Shown here piece by piece: positions 14,309 to 15,488 of a stretch of 15,488 nt of DNA. Position 1 is the first letter of the stretch; each line of letters starts with the position of its first letter. Origin of the DNA: Bacillota bacterium (GTDB lineage Bacteria > Bacillota > Clostridia > Lachnospirales > Lachnospiraceae); assembly GCA_023386315.1 (NCBI GenBank), contig JAEWJZ010000022.1:1-15488 (forward strand), read 5' to 3'. A program made the translations under genes and the position numbers. The notes under the pieces were generated by a model. It saw nothing but the letters and a program-made list of their open reading frames with translations. It was not told the origin of the DNA and ran no database searches.

Positions 14309-14354
14309 CAAAAAACTCCTTCATAAGTGCAATTCCACTAACCGAAACATCATA

Positions 14355-14383
14355 ATTCTACATGAACAAAGCAATTAAGGCAA
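14355..14383 (-). promoter_or_regulatory. Promoter for the ABC-F gene
   Basis: Minus-strand TTGCCT (14378-14383), a 17-base spacer and TAGAAT (14355-14360). Predicted start near 14348 gives a leader of only about 40 nt. It is divergent from the promoter at 14415-14443. Confidence 0.65.
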
Positions 14384-14414
14384 GCATATTTTGCCTCTGT
14401 CTTACGTATTTCGG

Positions 14415-14443
14415 TTGCAAAAACGGACAAAACCGTATATGAT
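14415..14443 (+). promoter_or_regulatory. Promoter for the PF06541 membrane protein gene
   Basis: TTGCAA (14415-14420), a 17-base spacer and TATGAT (14438-14443) on the plus strand, about 37 bases before the start codon. Confidence 0.7.
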
Positions 14444-14480
14444 AGATCCAACATGAATACATGAAGAAAGGGATATAAGC

Positions 14481-15365
14481 ATGTACGTATATACTTGGTA
14501 TCAGTGGCTGCTGTTTTTTTTCATTTATTGCTTTCTCGGCTGGGTAATCGAATCCACTTATGTTTCTGTGAAAAGCTTTCATTTTGTAAACCGGGGTTTT
14601 TTAAGGCTCCCCTTACTTCCGCTCTATGGCAGCGGTGCAATCCTCATGCTTTTCTTATCTCTTCCTGTAAAAGGAAATCTGCTTCTTGTGTTTCTATTTG
14701 GTATGGCTGGGGCCTCTGTTCTTGAGTACTTAACCGGTTATATCATGGAACGCTTATTTAAAATGAAATACTGGGATTACAGTAATAATCCATTTAATTT
14801 AAACGGATATGTCTGTCTGGGCACCTCCATTGCCTGGGGATTTCTCACCATTCTTCTGACAGAAGTGGTACACCGTCCCCTGGAGTGGCTGGTTTTTCGC
14901 CTCAGTGCAGTGACATGTATCTCCCTGGTAACAGGAATTGGCATCCTTTTTGTTTATGACACCGTTCAGTCCACAAAGGCAGCTCTTGATCTGGGTAAGG
15001 TACTGGAATCCTTAACTAAAATAAGGTCTGAGCTGGAGGATGTTCAGGTCCAGATGTCACTTTTAAAAGCAGAAACCGCACAGAAAGTTTCCGAGCTGAA
15101 ATCCGAGACCATGCAGAAAGCTGCTTCCGTAAAAGAAGAAACCATGGTGAAGCTCACATCTCTTAAGACAGAAACTACCAATGCAATTAAAGAATCCGCT
15201 TTGGCAGAGCGCCTTCAGGCCCTGACCGAAACCAGGGAAAAGCTGACCGGACGGCTTACCTTTTATCCCAAAGGACTTCTTAAACGCAACCCTTCCGCCT
15301 CTTCCCGTCTGTTTGGAGAAGCACTCCGGGAATTAAAGGAGAATACTAAGAAATTCAAAAAATAA
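14481..15365 (+). CDS. PF06541-type membrane protein (putative ABC-transporter type IV) with hendecad coiled-coil tail
   Basis: The N-terminal 160 residues match the PF06541 (CmpB-like) family of unknown function: CFLGWVIESTYVSV, FVNRGFLRLPLLPLYGSGAI, LEYLTGYIMERLFKMKYWDYS, and FNLNGYVCLGTSIAWG. Hydrophobic segments lie at about 8-25, 44-62, 67-85, 110-128 and 140-159. The rest, about 135 residues, is soluble. It includes four consecutive 11-residue repeats (195-238), each starting (L/V)K-x-ET, which predict a long straight coiled coil, and a lysine-rich C terminus (KENTKKFKK). Most such proteins are shorter, so the tail may be lineage-specific. AAAGGG precedes the ATG. The last base of the TAA stop may belong to the abutting intron, so the original C terminus may have been different. 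Confidence 0.85.
   Translation: MYVYTWYQWLLFFFIYCFLGWVIESTYVSVKSFHFVNRGFLRLPLLPLYGSGAILMLFLSLPVKGNLLLVFLFGMAGASVLEYLTGYIMERLFKMKYWDYSNNPFNLNGYVCLGTSIAWGFLTILLTEVVHRPLEWLVFRLSAVTCISLVTGIGILFVYDTVQSTKAALDLGKVLESLTKIRSELEDVQVQMSLLKAETAQKVSELKSETMQKAASVKEETMVKLTSLKTETTNAIKESALAERLQALTETREKLTGRLTFYPKGLLKRNPSASSRLFGEALRELKENTKKFKK
15063..15194 (+). repeat. Four tandem 11-codon repeats (coiled coil)
   Basis: Codons 195-238 of the membrane protein gene form four 33-base units without gaps, each beginning (L/V)K-x-ET. The third unit starts with V and the others with L. An 11-residue period is the hendecad pattern of straight coiled coils. At DNA level the units have diverged, so this is old rather than a recent slippage. 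Confidence 0.8.
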
Positions 15366-15488
15366 TCGGGTAGGAGGTAGATAATTATTTTATCTACCGA
15401 CCTCCCACACCACCTAGCATACCGTTCGGTACTAGGCGGTTCCTTAGTTTTCATAAACTATTGAATAATAGTCAAGCATGGAGGTATA
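15365..15488 (-). mobile_element. Group II intron, 3' end (domains V and VI); rest lies outside the window
   Basis: Domain V is at 15409-15440 on the minus strand: a 9-bp lower stem (ACCGCCTAG / CTAGGTGGT), a two-base bulge, a UACC/GGUA upper stem and a GAAC loop. Domain VI follows. Its upper stem is GGTAGATAA/TTATCTACC (15390-15398 with 15376-15384), and its basal stem is GGG/CCC. An unpaired A opposite A at 15371 stands seven bases from the end, the expected branch-point position. The 3' terminus reads CCCGAT, ending in the required A-Y, at 15365 (or 15364 if the end is ATT). The order domain V, GTGTGGGAGG, domain VI and CTACCCGAT matches reverse-transcriptase-encoding bacterial introns. 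A short open frame ending YLHA-stop (15472-15488) could be the end of the intron protein, but is too short to prove it. Confidence 0.82.

Noticed and set aside
14309..14311. TTG start one codon before the ABC-F ATG
   Set aside because: The ATG at 14306-14308 has the better seven-base spacing to AAGGAG and matches the family N terminus MSILNVE.
1..15488. CRISPR arrays, tRNA or rRNA genes, phage genes
   Set aside because: No regularly spaced direct repeats, tRNA cloverleaf or rRNA sequence was seen on either strand; the only mobile DNA recognised is the group II intron end.

Overview
The window looks like a chromosomal segment of a low-to-mid GC Bacillota, most likely class Clostridia and probably a Lachnospiraceae relative. 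That placement is inferred from the gene order rpmG-secE-nusG-rplK-rplA-(L10 leader)-rplJ-rplL, the strong AGGAGG ribosome-binding sites, the lone mreB next to recD2, and the protein flavour. Almost everything is on the minus strand; only one protein gene (14481-15365) and one candidate small RNA (about 12540-12694) are on the plus strand.

Right to left in transcription order: a group II intron 3' end (minus, 15365-15488, running off the window) abuts the stop codon of a plus-strand membrane protein of the PF06541 family with a hendecad coiled-coil tail. A divergent region with one promoter per side separates it from an ABC-F ATPase (12752-14308). Between the ABC-F gene and mreB lies about 410 bases without a protein gene. 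This holds the ABC-F terminator, the mreB promoter and a convincing plus-strand structured RNA with its own promoter, GNRA-capped hairpins and intrinsic terminator. Then comes a minus-strand run mreB, recD2, a comF-family gene, a GNAT acetyltransferase and a MerR-family regulator fused to a SAM-dependent methyltransferase.

Immediately downstream, rfbA-rfbB-rfbD (dTDP-L-rhamnose synthesis, without rfbC) is preceded by a promoter with a 19-bp spacer that carries a perfect dyad. This is the architecture used by MerR-family activators, so the adjacent MerR-methyltransferase may control it. The operon ends at a 13-bp stem hairpin.

The leftmost 3.5 kb is the translation/transcription cluster. A consensus promoter (3447-3475) drives rpmG (GTG start), secE, nusG, rplK and rplA. 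A second consensus promoter (1022-1050) followed by an L10 leader with attenuator drives rplJ and rplL. Two near-identical L1-binding-type boxes sit just upstream of the ribosome-binding sites of rplK and rplA. In addition, three copies of an unexplained repeat of about 87 nt occupy the rplK/rplA, rplA/rplJ and rplJ/rplL spacers.

The strongest leads for something undescribed are the plus-strand RNA, the repeat family in the ribosomal operon, and the MerR-methyltransferase/rfb pairing.
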